Source: Sporosarcina sp. FSL W7-1349 (lineage in GTDB: Bacteria > Bacillota > Bacilli > Bacillales_A > Planococcaceae). From it: DNA of 64,000 bases. Below the pieces are notes generated by a model. That model was not told where the DNA came from. It saw only the letters and a program-made list of their open reading frames with translations, and searched no databases. This document shows positions 16,362 to 25,370 of the stretch, in pieces. Location: contig NZ_JBBOOK010000001.1 in the NCBI RefSeq assembly GCF_038003045.1, positions 2,666,001-2,730,000 on the forward strand, given 5' to 3'. Numbering within the stretch: the stretch's first letter is position 1; every line of letters begins with the position of its first letter. The position numbers were made by a program, and so were the translations under genes.

Positions 16362-16393
16362 CCAGCCCATCTACTCGATCAGGGATGGGCTGG
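16362..16393 (-). terminator. Hairpin after the YxeA gene
   Basis: CCAGCCCATC and GATGGGCTGG make a 10-bp stem just downstream of the minus-strand YxeA stop. No clear T-run, so termination is probable but not certain. Bases 16190-16360 hold nothing I can recognise. Confidence 0.5.
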
Positions 16394-16402
16394 ATTCTGT
16401 CT

Positions 16403-16753
16403 TTAAAACTTTACCTTTTCGGGAATGTCCGTTAACTGCACTTCATCATAGGAAGTGACGGCATCCCCCTTTTTCAAATATAACTTCAAGTATGCGCCTT
16501 GTCTCAACTCTTTCGCGGCAGAAAACTCTACTTCGATCATCTCTCCATCTTCTTTATACGCTGGGCCGGTATACAAATACCTTTTCATAATTTCACCCGA
16601 GTCCAATTTTGTCTCTTCAATAGAAGCTGGTGCCCCGATTTGATAGTAAGCATTTTCTTTTCCCATTCTGTTAAAATCCATTTTCAGCACGATCACAATA
16701 GCTACAATCAATACAATTGCGACAACACCTACTATGGCTGCTCCTTTTTTCAT
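16403..16753 (-). CDS. yxeA: YxeA-family (DUF1093) exported protein
   Basis: 116 residues. One N-terminal membrane/signal segment (about residues 5-27) is followed by a small extracellular beta domain. The pattern YLYTGPAYKEDG...YLKLYLKKG is typical of the YxeA family. In Bacillus subtilis yxeA ends the yxdJKLM-yxeA antimicrobial-peptide operon, and here too it follows the permease, with start and stop nearly touching (translational coupling). ATG 16753 follows GGAGGGG. Function in the family is not established; probably an accessory to the transporter. Confidence 0.82.
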   Translation of the reverse strand: MKKGAAIVGVVAIVLIVAIVIVLKMDFNRMGKENAYYQIGAPASIEETKLDSGEIMKRYLYTGPAYKEDGEMIEVEFSAAKELRQGAYLKLYLKKGDAVTSYDEVQLTDIPEKVKF

Positions 16754-16755
16754 GT

Positions 16756-18609
16756 TCACCCCTCCAAATATTCTCGTCTAATTGTTTTAGTGAAGCTACG
16801 TACAGTAGCAAAATAGTAAATTGCATAAATCATTGTGTAAGCGGCCATCCAAATGACGACAGGCACAAGGAAATCCATCATGAACAAGTTGGAAACGGCC
16901 GCCAATGCCACGCCTCCGTGGACGAGGCCAAGGATGAGCGGAACTGTGAAAATCACACCGACCTGCCCGCGAATCGTCCGCTTCATGTCCTGTTTCGATA
17001 CGCCGATTTTATGGAGGATGGCATATTTCGCCTTGTCCTCTTCCGCTTCTGTCATCATTTTGAAGAAAATGATGCTGCCTGTTGCGTAGAGGAAAACAAG
17101 CCCTAAAAAGCTTCCGACGAAGAGCAATGCTCCCAATGATTCGATTGCGTCCCGATAATCCGCAGTTGCACTCGAGAAATTCTCTGTAGCAGCCGCCAAT
17201 CTGTTTGAAACGGCAATCTGATTTTTATAATCAGCAACTTGGACGGCTTGTACCAATTTTTCTTCGGATTCGAGCTTGTCATACAGTTGTTTCGGTACGA
17301 CGAGTGCATTTCCGCCTAACGTCCCAATATTGAACAGCGCCTTATCGTAAAATGCGGCAACCGGATAATCCTCGCCATTGACCTTCACAGCTTCCAACTT
17401 ATCGGACCATCGTTCATCATAAAAAGCATCAATTACAATGACCTCATCTTGTCGCAGCTTTTTAATATCCGACCAACCTAAATTCTTCGCCAACTTCCCG
17501 AACGCCGCCTCGTCAATGACGGTATATTCCATTTCGTACGTATCGAGAGGAACACGTACCTTTTTGCTAAGAAATGAGACTTCCGATTCGATGATGGCAG
17601 GGTCGATATCCTGCTTCTCCCCTTCCCACATGAATGTGTAGGGGGTATAGTCTTGTACATTTTTATCAGCATTGTAATAAACGCCGAACACCGCACCCCC
17701 GGACGTGATTGTCGTTGCGCTCAATACTGTAATGATTGTCAGCGTTTTTGCATTTCCCCTGATCCGGTACAGCAACTGCGAGGCAGTCATCATATGAAGA
17801 CCTTTCCAAGCCCATCGCGGATTTCCTTTCAAAGCCGATAGCACGTATACTAACACGCTATGGAACAGCAAATACGAGCCGATCACTGTCAATGCGATAA
17901 TGACAATCGGCATGGCCAGCCCCAGCATTCGCCACGCCTGCGATTCCATCAAATCCTGCAAAGCAAGATAGTACGCAATTGCCAATGCCGCTACGCCCAG
18001 TATTGCTGTTATCACTCTTACTTTCGGCACTTCTTCGCCCTTTTTCTCCGCATGGAACAGGTCGATTAGTTTAAACCGGTAAATGATACGGTATCCCATC
18101 AATGAAGTGAACAAGAAAATGATGAGAAACACAATACATGTATTCATAAGCGCATTCATTGAAAAGGCAAACCCCGCAACGATGTCGAGCCCCATCAGCT
18201 TCAAGAGAATGGTGAGCAATACTCGTGACAGCAGGAAACCTAGAACAACGCCGATGACGAGCGACACCAATCCAATCACCATGTTTTCAAAAAATAAAAG
18301 GAAACCAATCGACTTTTTACGCACGCCTAATAAAGAATAAAGCGCCACTTCCTTTTTCCTCTTTTTCATGAAAAAAGAGTTTGAATACATGATGAAAATC
18401 GCCACAAAAATCATGAGCACAAATGCGGAAGCACCCATGACCCCTTGGATCTGCTTAGACGTTTTGGCCATCCCGCTAATATCTTCACTGTATTTCAACG
18501 TTGCAAATGTAAAATAAATGAGGATGGAAAATACCGTAGACCCGATGTAAAGCGAGTAGCTTTTCATATTACGGCGGATATTTTTCAACGCCAAATCAAA
18601 TAACGTCAT
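16756..18609 (-). CDS. yxdM: ABC transporter permease, BceB/YxdM type
   Basis: 617 residues, FtsX-like. About ten membrane segments, with a large extracellular domain of roughly 200 residues between helices 7 and 8 (about residues 310-510). This is the signature of the antimicrobial-peptide sensing/detoxifying permeases BceB, YxdM and YtsD. ATG 18609 overlaps the ATPase gene by 14 bases; the upstream ATG codons lie further inside that gene. With its ATPase it would free lipid-linked cell-wall precursors from peptides and signal to the two-component system. Confidence 0.88.
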   Translation of the reverse strand: MTLFDLALKNIRRNMKSYSLYIGSTVFSILIYFTFATLKYSEDISGMAKTSKQIQGVMGASAFVLMIFVAIFIMYSNSFFMKKRKKEVALYSLLGVRKKSIGFLLFFENMVIGLVSLVIGVVLGFLLSRVLLTILLKLMGLDIVAGFAFSMNALMNTCIVFLIIFLFTSLMGYRIIYRFKLIDLFHAEKKGEEVPKVRVITAILGVAALAIAYYLALQDLMESQAWRMLGLAMPIVIIALTVIGSYLLFHSVLVYVLSALKGNPRWAWKGLHMMTASQLLYRIRGNAKTLTIITVLSATTITSGGAVFGVYYNADKNVQDYTPYTFMWEGEKQDIDPAIIESEVSFLSKKVRVPLDTYEMEYTVIDEAAFGKLAKNLGWSDIKKLRQDEVIVIDAFYDERWSDKLEAVKVNGEDYPVAAFYDKALFNIGTLGGNALVVPKQLYDKLESEEKLVQAVQVADYKNQIAVSNRLAAATENFSSATADYRDAIESLGALLFVGSFLGLVFLYATGSIIFFKMMTEAEEDKAKYAILHKIGVSKQDMKRTIRGQVGVIFTVPLILGLVHGGVALAAVSNLFMMDFLVPVVIWMAAYTMIYAIYYFATVRSFTKTIRREYLEG

Positions 18610-19363
18610 TCGTTTCACCGCCAATTTGCGCCAACTCATCCAAAATCATTTGGAAAAATTCTTTTCGCGTCTTACCACCGCGAAATATTTCTTTTGATAA
18701 CCGTCCGTCTTTAATGAATAAAATTCTCCGGCAAAAGCTCGCTGCAAAAGCGTCATGCGTCACCATCATAATCGTCGTTTCATGATTTTCATTTAACGAA
18801 CTCATGCTTTCAAGCAAATCCGTGGCTGATTTCGAATCCAAGGCGCCAGTCGGCTCATCCGCAAAAATGATTTTCGGATTGGAAATCAATGCGCGGCTCG
18901 CCGCAGTACGCTGTTTCTGGCCGCCTGAAATTTGATATGGATGTTTATCAAGTAAATTCGAAATGCCGAATGTCGCGGCAATTTCGTCCACCCGCTTCGC
19001 GATTTCCGCAGGTTTCTTTTTTGCGATTGCAAGCGGCAGTAAGATATTTTCGCGCACCGTCAACGAATCCAATAAATTATAGTCCTGAAAGATGAACCCT
19101 AAATGATCCCGCCGAAAATCCGCTAGCTTTTCTTCATCCATCTTTGCGATATTGTCTGTTCCTATGAAAATATCTCCAGTTGTAGGTGTATCAATTGTCG
19201 CAAGGACATTCAGTAAAGTGGATTTCCCAGCCCCCGAAGGCCCCATGACGCCGACAAATTCACCATGATCGATTTCAAACGATATATGCTCAAGCGCCAT
19301 GAATGTATTCGCGCCTTTTCCGTAGCTTTTTTCAACGTTTTTCACAAGTAATAATGGCTCCAT
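18596..19363 (-). CDS. yxdL: ABC transporter ATP-binding protein, BceA/YxdL type
   Basis: 255 residues of the LolD/BceA subfamily. Walker A GPSGAGKST, Q-loop FIFQDYNLLD, signature ISGGQKQR and Walker B IIFADEPTGALD are intact. First gene of the ATPase-permease-YxeA operon, divergent from the response regulator. ATG 19363 follows GAGGTG. A TATAGT -10-like box lies about 30 bases upstream, with an AATGTAAGG motif further up that recurs at 21741. Confidence 0.9.
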   Translation of the reverse strand: MEPLLLVKNVEKSYGKGANTFMALEHISFEIDHGEFVGVMGPSGAGKSTLLNVLATIDTPTTGDIFIGTDNIAKMDEEKLADFRRDHLGFIFQDYNLLDSLTVRENILLPLAIAKKKPAEIAKRVDEIAATFGISNLLDKHPYQISGGQKQRTAASRALISNPKIIFADEPTGALDSKSATDLLESMSSLNENHETTIMMVTHDAFAASFCRRILFIKDGRLSKEIFRGGKTRKEFFQMILDELAQIGGETNDVI

Positions 19364-19509
19364 TTATTCGCACCTCTTTCGTATAGCTTTACTATACTTG
19401 GCGAACCTTAAGCTAGATTTACTCCTGCCTTACATTATCCTTAAATATGAGCGGGGCGCGGTAAATTGCATTATACTTGAGCAAAGAAGCTTGAAAGGAT
19501 GTGCGCGAT

Positions 19510-20211
19510 TTGGCGAAGCCACGAATCTTAATCGTAGATGACGAAAGCGATCTGCGTCATTTAATGAAAACCGCGCTTATGAAGGAAGGTTTTTCGGAGA
19601 TTGAAACGGCTGACTCCGTTCAAGATGGTTGGGAAAAATTCGAATCGTTTTCACCCAATATCGCAATTTTAGACATCATGCTGCCGGACGGAGAAGGCTA
19701 TGATTTATGCAAAAGGATCCGGGAAGTCTCCCACATCCCGATTTTATTCTTATCGGCAAAATCCGACGAGATGGACAAGATTTTAGGTCTCGCCATCGGA
19801 GGCGATGATTATATTACTAAACCGTTCAGTCCGAAAGAAGTTGCCTTTCGGGTAAAAGCCCAATTGAGGCGGGCTGGCTATTATGAAACGGAAATGCCTT
19901 CGCAATCCAAAAAAATCACCGTCGGACCGTTTTCAATGAATGAATCAGAAACCGAAGTGACCAAACATGGTGAACCTTTGGAACTGACAGCTAAAGAAAT
20001 AGGATTGATGGCTTGTTTCATGCATAATCCGAACCAAATTTTAAGCAAAGAGACACTTTTTGAACGTGTTTGGGGGGAAGATTTTTTGGGAGCGGATAAT
20101 ACGTTAATGGTCCATATCCGCCGTCTCCGTGAAAAAATCGAAGAGTTCCCATCAAAGCCTGCCTATCTTACAACTGTAAAAGGGTTAGGCTATAAATTCA
20201 TTGCGAAATAG
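19510..20211 (+). CDS. OmpR-family response regulator
   Basis: 233 residues. Receiver domain with phospho-acceptor Asp55 in ILDIMLPDG, acidic pocket VDDES, conserved Lys in ITKPFSPKE, and a C-terminal winged helix (MVHIRRLREKIE). Start taken as TTG 19510, about 10 bases after AAAGGA; GTG 19501 is nearly on top of the site. Paired with the following kinase and likely controls the divergent ABC operon. Confidence 0.92.
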   Translation: MAKPRILIVDDESDLRHLMKTALMKEGFSEIETADSVQDGWEKFESFSPNIAILDIMLPDGEGYDLCKRIREVSHIPILFLSAKSDEMDKILGLAIGGDDYITKPFSPKEVAFRVKAQLRRAGYYETEMPSQSKKITVGPFSMNESETEVTKHGEPLELTAKEIGLMACFMHNPNQILSKETLFERVWGEDFLGADNTLMVHIRRLREKIEEFPSKPAYLTTVKGLGYKFIAK

Positions 20212-20219
20212 GTGATTCG

Positions 20220-21599
20220 ATGAAATGGAAGTTGACGGTTCGATACTTATTTTCAGTCTTGAGCATTGTTTTCATCGTCGTTTTCGTCAATATGGTTTTG
20301 CTATTCGGTATACTTTACTACCAACAGACGAAAGGCAATGACAACTTCTCTGCCGAAACCGGCGAAAATTTCACACGCCAATTTTCCCGCTATTTATCGA
20401 TTGAAAACGGGCAGCCCGTTATTTCGGACGAAGGGGTCCAGGCTCTCAAAACATTCGGCGGCTGGCTCCAATTGTTAGACCAAAACGGGCAGGTCGTGAA
20501 CGCTGCCCTATCGCCTGAAGATGCACCTACACACTATAGCCCTGTAGAGCTTGTACATATCTACAAGTATATGGACGATCAATTAACAACGTATTACGTT
20601 GGACAATTTAAAGACTACAGCTATCTCGTGGGCGTTCCGGATTCACCGGACCAGCGTCTTTTCTTCATGTTCAACTCCTCCAAATTCCTGTCTTACGTGT
20701 CAAAAGCATTCGTCGCTATTACTATCGCCGATCTGATTATCGCCGGGTTGGTCGGCTTGCTATTCAGCAGCATCATCACAAGACCCGTCTCTTACATGAT
20801 CAACCGAATTTCACAACTGAAAGAACGCAATTTCTCCATCCAGAAAATGAAGCGCCAGGGCATTTTTAAACCGGTCTTTTCAAATTTGAATTCTGTCTCT
20901 GAAACATTGCAAGCCCATGAAGAGGAGCGCATGAAGTTGGAAAAGATGCGCGAAGAGTGGATCAGCAACGTTTCGCATGATTTAAAGACCCCACTTGCAT
21001 CCATTCAAGGCTTTGCGGAATTGCTGCGTGAGCAGGACGTGACAGAATCGGAAAGGGTGGATTATGCGGAAGTCATTGAACGGAAATCGATTTATATGAA
21101 AGAACTATTAGATGATTTCAATTTAACGATGCGTTTGCGCAATCAAGAAATGCCCCTTCATCGCGAAGATACCCGTCTGGAAAGCTTTGTCCGTGAATTG
21201 ATCATAGACGTGTTGAACGACCCAAAATACTGTGATACCGCAATTTCTTTCAGCAGCGACGCACCGGACCTGAGATGGAGTATCGATCGCCATTTAATGA
21301 AGCGGGCCGTTTTGAATTTTATTAACAATGCAATCATCCACAACGACAAGGACATCCAAATTACCGTCAGTGTCTCAAATAGTGGAATTACAATTGAAGA
21401 TGACGGAAAAGGCATTGCAAGGCATGATATGGACCAGATTTTTAACCGCTATTACAGAGGGACAAATACGGAAAATATCCTGGGCACCGGACTCGGACTA
21501 GCCATCTCCAGAGACATAATAAAGGCACATGGAGGAAGTATTATATTGACGAGCGAAATCGGCATGGGAACTAAAGTGGAGATTCGGATAGAGGAATGA
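20220..21599 (+). CDS. Sensor histidine kinase with extracellular domain
   Basis: 459 residues. TM1 (about 11-33), an extracellular domain of about 130 residues, TM2 (about 164-185), HAMP, then HisKA with phospho-acceptor His253 in SNVSHDLKTPLAS and an ATPase domain with NFINNAIIHND, DDGKGI and GTGLGL. Bce-type kinases are normally about 330 residues with almost no extracellular loop, so this one is a different architecture next to a BceAB-like transporter. Eight bases after the response regulator. ATG 20220 follows AGGTGAT. Confidence 0.92.
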   Translation: MKWKLTVRYLFSVLSIVFIVVFVNMVLLFGILYYQQTKGNDNFSAETGENFTRQFSRYLSIENGQPVISDEGVQALKTFGGWLQLLDQNGQVVNAALSPEDAPTHYSPVELVHIYKYMDDQLTTYYVGQFKDYSYLVGVPDSPDQRLFFMFNSSKFLSYVSKAFVAITIADLIIAGLVGLLFSSIITRPVSYMINRISQLKERNFSIQKMKRQGIFKPVFSNLNSVSETLQAHEEERMKLEKMREEWISNVSHDLKTPLASIQGFAELLREQDVTESERVDYAEVIERKSIYMKELLDDFNLTMRLRNQEMPLHREDTRLESFVRELIIDVLNDPKYCDTAISFSSDAPDLRWSIDRHLMKRAVLNFINNAIIHNDKDIQITVSVSNSGITIEDDGKGIARHDMDQIFNRYYRGTNTENILGTGLGLAISRDIIKAHGGSIILTSEIGMGTKVEIRIEE

Positions 21600-21940
21600 A
21601 TGATACAGCGGCTTACAATATTCAACCATGCAAAACGAAATCGGTGTCACTATATGACGGGCTGTCATAAAACAACAATCCTCCAATAGTTCTCCTGCCC
21701 TCTCCCATGCAGTTCCTTTTGGATAACCCGTTTTTTAAGGTTAATGTAAGGTTTACATTAAATTCTTGTAAGGTGGGGCCATTAGAAAAAGTATGGCGCT
21801 TCATGACATATGGCAGGAATACACAAGCCATTGAAAAGTAATTACGCAATGAATGGGATGAAACAAAACTAAGCAGACAAAATACTTTGTTTGCTTTTTA
21901 CATTGAAGCAAATTATGAGATAGCGAAACGAGGTGTATGT
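21600..21940. other. Spacer with a perfect inverted repeat
   Basis: No convincing gene. TTAATGTAA-GGT-TTACATTAA (21741-21761) is a perfect 9-bp inverted repeat, and CTTGTAAGG follows 13 bases on. Similar AATGTAAGG sequence lies in front of the ABC operon at about 19430, so the response regulator may bind both. Confidence 0.4.
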
Positions 21941-22414
21941 ATGTCTGTATATATCCTACCAATAAAGACCGCCTTTATTATGTTTAGTGTATTGGGTTTT
22001 CTACTTGTCATTCCTTGGCTGGTCTATAGCTATAGAAAGTATGGATATTTTAGTAGGGTTTGTGATGATGTACCTTGTTTTACCTCTTATATGGGGAGGA
22101 AGAACAATTGGAACAAGTTTGATGCGATTTAAACTTTCGAATTTGGAGGGGGATGCCCCTTCATGGCAAGCGGTGCTAAAAAGAACCGTTGCCCTATATT
22201 TACCTTGGCTGGCATCTAGTTCAATTAACCTTCTCAATGACATTTGGAATCTCACTTTTATGCTATTCATGTGTGGGTAACAATGGCTATCTTTATATTT
22301 GTATTTGCCATGTGGTTAGCTTTACTGATCCATACCCTTTTCATTATGGCAAATAGGGGGAAACGTACTTTTTACTTTGATTATGTGGCAGATATCATTC
22401 CAAGGAAGCGATAA
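21941..22414 (+). pseudogene. RDD-family membrane protein, frameshifted
   Basis: Three consecutive frames together encode one RDD-type protein. Frame one holds IKTAFIMFSVLGFLLVIPWL, frame two the family core GGRTIGTSLMRFKL and a second membrane helix, and frame three AMWLALLIHTLFIMANRGK to the stop at 22412. The shifts fall near 22045 and 22255. ATG 21941 follows GAGGTG. In intact relatives RDD proteins are small membrane proteins, some acting in ion/sodium homeostasis. Broken here, unless the base calls are wrong. Confidence 0.6.
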
Positions 22415-22442
22415 GCAGTGAATCCTATGATGGAGCTTGCTG

Positions 22443-22494
22443 TTTCAGACTGTAGCAAAATCGAGGAAATCTCAGGTTGGCCTACAGTCTGAAA
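22443..22494 (+). terminator. Hairpin after the RDD remnant
   Basis: TTTCAGACTGTAG and CTACAGTCTGAAA form a 13-bp stem with a 26-base loop. It lies 28 bases after the RDD stop. Confidence 0.5.
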
Positions 22495-22535
22495 AACATT
22501 GCCGACTGACACTCGGCACGGACGAGGCGGTACAA

Positions 22536-22579
22536 AAAACAACCCACTGGTGCGCTAAACGCTTTTAATGGGTTGTTTT
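22536..22579 (-). terminator. Terminator after the phnX remnant
   Basis: AAAACAACCCA and TGGGTTGTTTT form an 11-bp stem with flanking A and T runs, 22 bases past the minus-strand stop. Confidence 0.7.
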
Positions 22580-22600
22580 CGAGTGAAGTATGTAATTGTA

Positions 22601-23000
22601 TTAATTTATTGTCTGATACGAATAAGCTCCTGCCCTTGGTCTCTCTCCTTCTGCAATCAGGTGATTGATCTCCTCGATTAACGCAGGCAGTTCACCTATC
22701 GATTGGATTGTAAAATCTGCCCCGTGACGTAAAAAAGTTTCTGCCGTTTTATTAATGACTTTTATTCGTTCTTCTTTAGTAAGTGCATCAAATTCAGCTG
22801 AAGTAAGACCCATCTCCGAGCTGCCAATAATGACGCCTACTGACCAAACGCCGGCACAGACCCCCTCTTGTATATCCGAAATCGTATCTCCCACTTTTAC
22901 CACTTTCCATGCCGCTGATAATTGCAGGGCTTCCATGTTCCGGTAAATCATAAAGGGATAGGGCCTGCCCAGGGAGTCAGTTCCGTCCGGTAGGTTAATC
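22601..23000 (-). pseudogene. phnX: 3' remnant of phosphonoacetaldehyde hydrolase
   Basis: Only the C-terminal half, about 130 of 270 residues, of a HAD-family PhnX survives: LGRPYPFMIYRNMEAL, then KVGDTISDIQEGVCAGVWSVGV and GSSEMGL. The nucleophile aspartate, the cap-domain lysine and the first half are missing, and an in-frame stop lies just upstream. The intact enzyme splits phosphonoacetaldehyde in 2-aminoethylphosphonate breakdown. No other phosphonate genes are near. A non-functional relic. Confidence 0.7.
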
Positions 23001-23065
23001 CCTTATCTTTTAATTACATGGTGTAAGCATACAAAAATGGGACTAGGACAAAACCCTCCCCCATG

Positions 23066-23121
23066 AAAAAGCCGGTGAATTTTACGACGAGTAAAATTTC
23101 ACCGGCTTTGGATTATTTTTT
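23066..23121. terminator. Strong hairpin upstream of the phnX remnant
   Basis: AAAGCCGGTGAATTTTA and TAAAATTTCACCGGCTTT pair over about 17 bases, with TTTTTTT at 23115 and A-rich sequence on the other side. Between the phnX remnant and the GGDEF gene; probably terminates the latter. Confidence 0.7.
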
Positions 23122-23235
23122 TGAATAAAAATAAGGACCACTTCAAAATAAGGGGTGTCCTGCCTAACCTATGGATTATAAAAACTTATACATACGCTGT
23201 TTCGCTTTTACTACGAAATACACCTTTTATTTCTC

Positions 23236-24516
23236 TTAATAAAACTCAAAATGATTTCGTTTTTCTTTGGCCCGATAGAGAGCTTGGTCCGCGTTGTGAA
23301 TCAACGTGGCCGAGTCATTTCCATCCGCTGGATACATGGCAATGCCAATGCTGGACGTCGAATGGATTTCATTACCTTGAATCAAATAAGGTTTGCTCAG
23401 ATGGGTCAGCATCCTTTTCACGATCACTTCTATTTTTTCCTTGGCGATGTCCCATAATAAAATAAGAAACTCATCACCGCCGACCCGACCTACCCGATCC
23501 ATACTACGAACGTTTTCTTCCAGTCGCTTTGCAAATTGGATCAGCATTTCATCTCCGACGCCATGGCCAAGCGAATCATTAATCGCCTTAAATTTATCCA
23601 TATCGATATACAATACAGCAAAGGTCGCTCCTGATTCATTTGCTTGTTCAATCGCTTGATCCAAATCCATGATGAATGAACTTCTATTGAAAACTCCTGT
23701 CATCGGATCATACGTTGCCATGTATGTCAGCTGATCTTCATAGTATTTTCGAACAGTGACATCCCGGAGTATTGCCTGAATGACCACTTCCCCGTCATAT
23801 GTAACTGGAATTGCGGTAATTTCCGTCCATATTTTTGTCCCGTCGAAGCGGACAAGTCTTTCAATCTGCGGCTCTGTTTCCCCCATTTCCACGTCGCGAA
23901 CCACCTCTGAAAAACGGCTTTTCCCATTTGTTTGTGCCGGCTCGATGAAATCACCGATGGACTTTCCGATAATTTGATGAAGGCTTTCAGCACCCAACAG
24001 CTTTATCGCTGCTGGATTCGCAAAGGATACTTTATCACCATGTTGAACTAAAATCGCGTCCGGGGAATAGTCCACTAATGTTCGGTAACAACTTTCCGCA
24101 ATCCCAAGTTTATGTTTGATCCTCTTTTCCTCCGTGATGTCCTTATACATCGCCACGGCTAATATATGGCCTTTATTAATCGCACGGTAAGACGCCAAGA
24201 CATCCCTAATCGTGCCATCCTTATGCTTTCGTTGCGTTTCGTAATTTGCGATGTTTTGCCCGCTTCTCAATACATCCAGTTGCTTTTGATGTTTTTCTAC
24301 AGTGAAGTCATCTGTGAAAAAAGGAGGCCTGGCATTACCTTCAATCTCTTCTAAACTCCAACCTAAAATTTCCGTTAAGGCCGGATTTGCTTGGATGACC
24401 GCCCCGTCAACACGTAAAATGAAAATCGCATCGTTCGTGTTTTCCCAAACCAGTTGATACTCATCCATTGTCGGTTTTAGTTCCATACCTTCGATCCCAG
24501 CAGAAGAATTAGTCAT
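23236..24516 (-). CDS. Diguanylate cyclase with two PAS domains
   Basis: 426 residues, soluble. PAS1 spans about 17-130, PAS2 about 140-258, and a GGDEF domain about 262-426. The active site GGDEF is intact (346-350) and the inhibitory I-site RSMD (337-340) sits the canonical five residues before it, so c-di-GMP synthesis with product inhibition is expected. No EAL domain. PAS domains suggest control by a small ligand or redox signal. ATG 24516 follows AGGGGGAT. Single gene between two terminators. Confidence 0.92.
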   Translation of the reverse strand: MTNSSAGIEGMELKPTMDEYQLVWENTNDAIFILRVDGAVIQANPALTEILGWSLEEIEGNARPPFFTDDFTVEKHQKQLDVLRSGQNIANYETQRKHKDGTIRDVLASYRAINKGHILAVAMYKDITEEKRIKHKLGIAESCYRTLVDYSPDAILVQHGDKVSFANPAAIKLLGAESLHQIIGKSIGDFIEPAQTNGKSRFSEVVRDVEMGETEPQIERLVRFDGTKIWTEITAIPVTYDGEVVIQAILRDVTVRKYYEDQLTYMATYDPMTGVFNRSSFIMDLDQAIEQANESGATFAVLYIDMDKFKAINDSLGHGVGDEMLIQFAKRLEENVRSMDRVGRVGGDEFLILLWDIAKEKIEVIVKRMLTHLSKPYLIQGNEIHSTSSIGIAMYPADGNDSATLIHNADQALYRAKEKRNHFEFY

Positions 24517-24558
24517 CTTCTATCCCCCTAACGGTGAATCAATTCCCTATCTTAAAAA

Positions 24559-24583
24559 GAGGCAATCAAAGCCTGATTGCCTC
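24559..24583 (-). terminator. Terminator of the WrbA-like gene
   Basis: GAGGCAATCA and TGATTGCCTC pair over 10 bases with TTTTT on the minus-strand side. Confidence 0.8.
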
Positions 24584-24604
24584 TCTTCGTTATCTTGAAT
24601 GGAC

Positions 24605-25264
24605 TTATTGATTTCCTTTTTTAATCCATTCCGCAACAGTAACTGTCCGTTTAGCCTGATGCTTCACAGCACCTTCCACGTCCTCAATCATTTTACCGTC
24701 TTGACCGACAGTTACACTCGTTCCATATGGGTTTCCACCTGCTCCAAAAATTACAGGATCCGTATAACCCGGAGTTGCAATAACCGCACCCCAGTGCATC
24801 ATGGAAGTATACAATGATAGAAGAGTGGCTTCTTGACCACCATGCGGATTTTGCGCGGAAGTCATCGCACTTACGACTTTATTAATCGTCTTGCCGTTCG
24901 CCCATAGCCCGCCTTGCGTATCAAGGAATTGCTTCATTTGTGATGGCATATTTCCGAATCGGGTTGGCACACTGAAGATGATTGCGTCTGCCCATTCAAT
25001 ATCCTCTGACGTTGCAACTGGAATATCTTTTGTTGCTTCGACAGTTGATTTCCAAGCTTCATTTCCCTCAATGGCTGATTGCGGAGCCAATTCTTGTACT
25101 TTTACTACCCGAACATCAGCACCTGTTTCTTTTGCGCCTTCTTCTGCCCATTTTGCTAATTGGAAGTTGGTTCCGCCCATGCTATAAAAAACGACTGCTA
25201 ATTTTACTTTTGACATGTTATTCGTCTCCTTTGATTTACCAAATAATTTATCTAAAAAACTCAT
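24605..25264 (-). CDS. wrbA: NAD(P)H:quinone oxidoreductase, WrbA type
   Basis: 219 residues, flavodoxin-like. FMN phosphate loop in VVFYSMGGTNFQLAKW, then FSVPTRFGNMPSQMKQFLD and the PHGGQEATLLSLY segment characteristic of WrbA. A 16-residue basic N-terminal tail (MSFLDKLFGKSK) precedes the usual start; the ATG at 25264 has AGGTGG upstream, while the internal Met17 has GGAGACGAAT. The family reduces quinones by two electrons, avoiding semiquinone radicals. A TCTCGATATCGAGA palindrome upstream suggests MhqR-like control. Confidence 0.88.
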   Translation of the reverse strand: MSFLDKLFGKSKETNNMSKVKLAVVFYSMGGTNFQLAKWAEEGAKETGADVRVVKVQELAPQSAIEGNEAWKSTVEATKDIPVATSEDIEWADAIIFSVPTRFGNMPSQMKQFLDTQGGLWANGKTINKVVSAMTSAQNPHGGQEATLLSLYTSMMHWGAVIATPGYTDPVIFGAGGNPYGTSVTVGQDGKMIEDVEGAVKHQAKRTVTVAEWIKKGNQ

Positions 25265-25334
25265 AATTCCACCTGCTTTTTTATTGTTTACAAACGAATT
25301 ACCTTCGTTGAGTACAAAGTTATATTGAATTCTA

Positions 25335-25352
25335 CATTCTCGATATCGAGAT
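25335..25352 (-). promoter_or_regulatory. MhqR-like operator upstream of wrbA
   Basis: TCTCGATATCGAGA is a perfect 14-base palindrome; ATTCTCGATATCGAGATA matches the MhqR site TATCTCGAATTCGAGATA at 14 of 18 positions. It lies between doxX and wrbA, about 75 bases before the wrbA start. Confidence 0.55.
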
Positions 25353-25370
25353 ATATGGGATTAAAAATCC

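Noticed and set aside
21622..21849. 75-codon minus-strand frame after the histidine kinase
   Set aside because: No ribosome site or recognisable sequence, and it runs across the perfect inverted repeat at 21741.
22501..22525. tRNA-like hairpins GCCGACTGACACTCGGC
   Set aside because: Only one short stem; no cloverleaf, anticodon arm or T-loop sequence.
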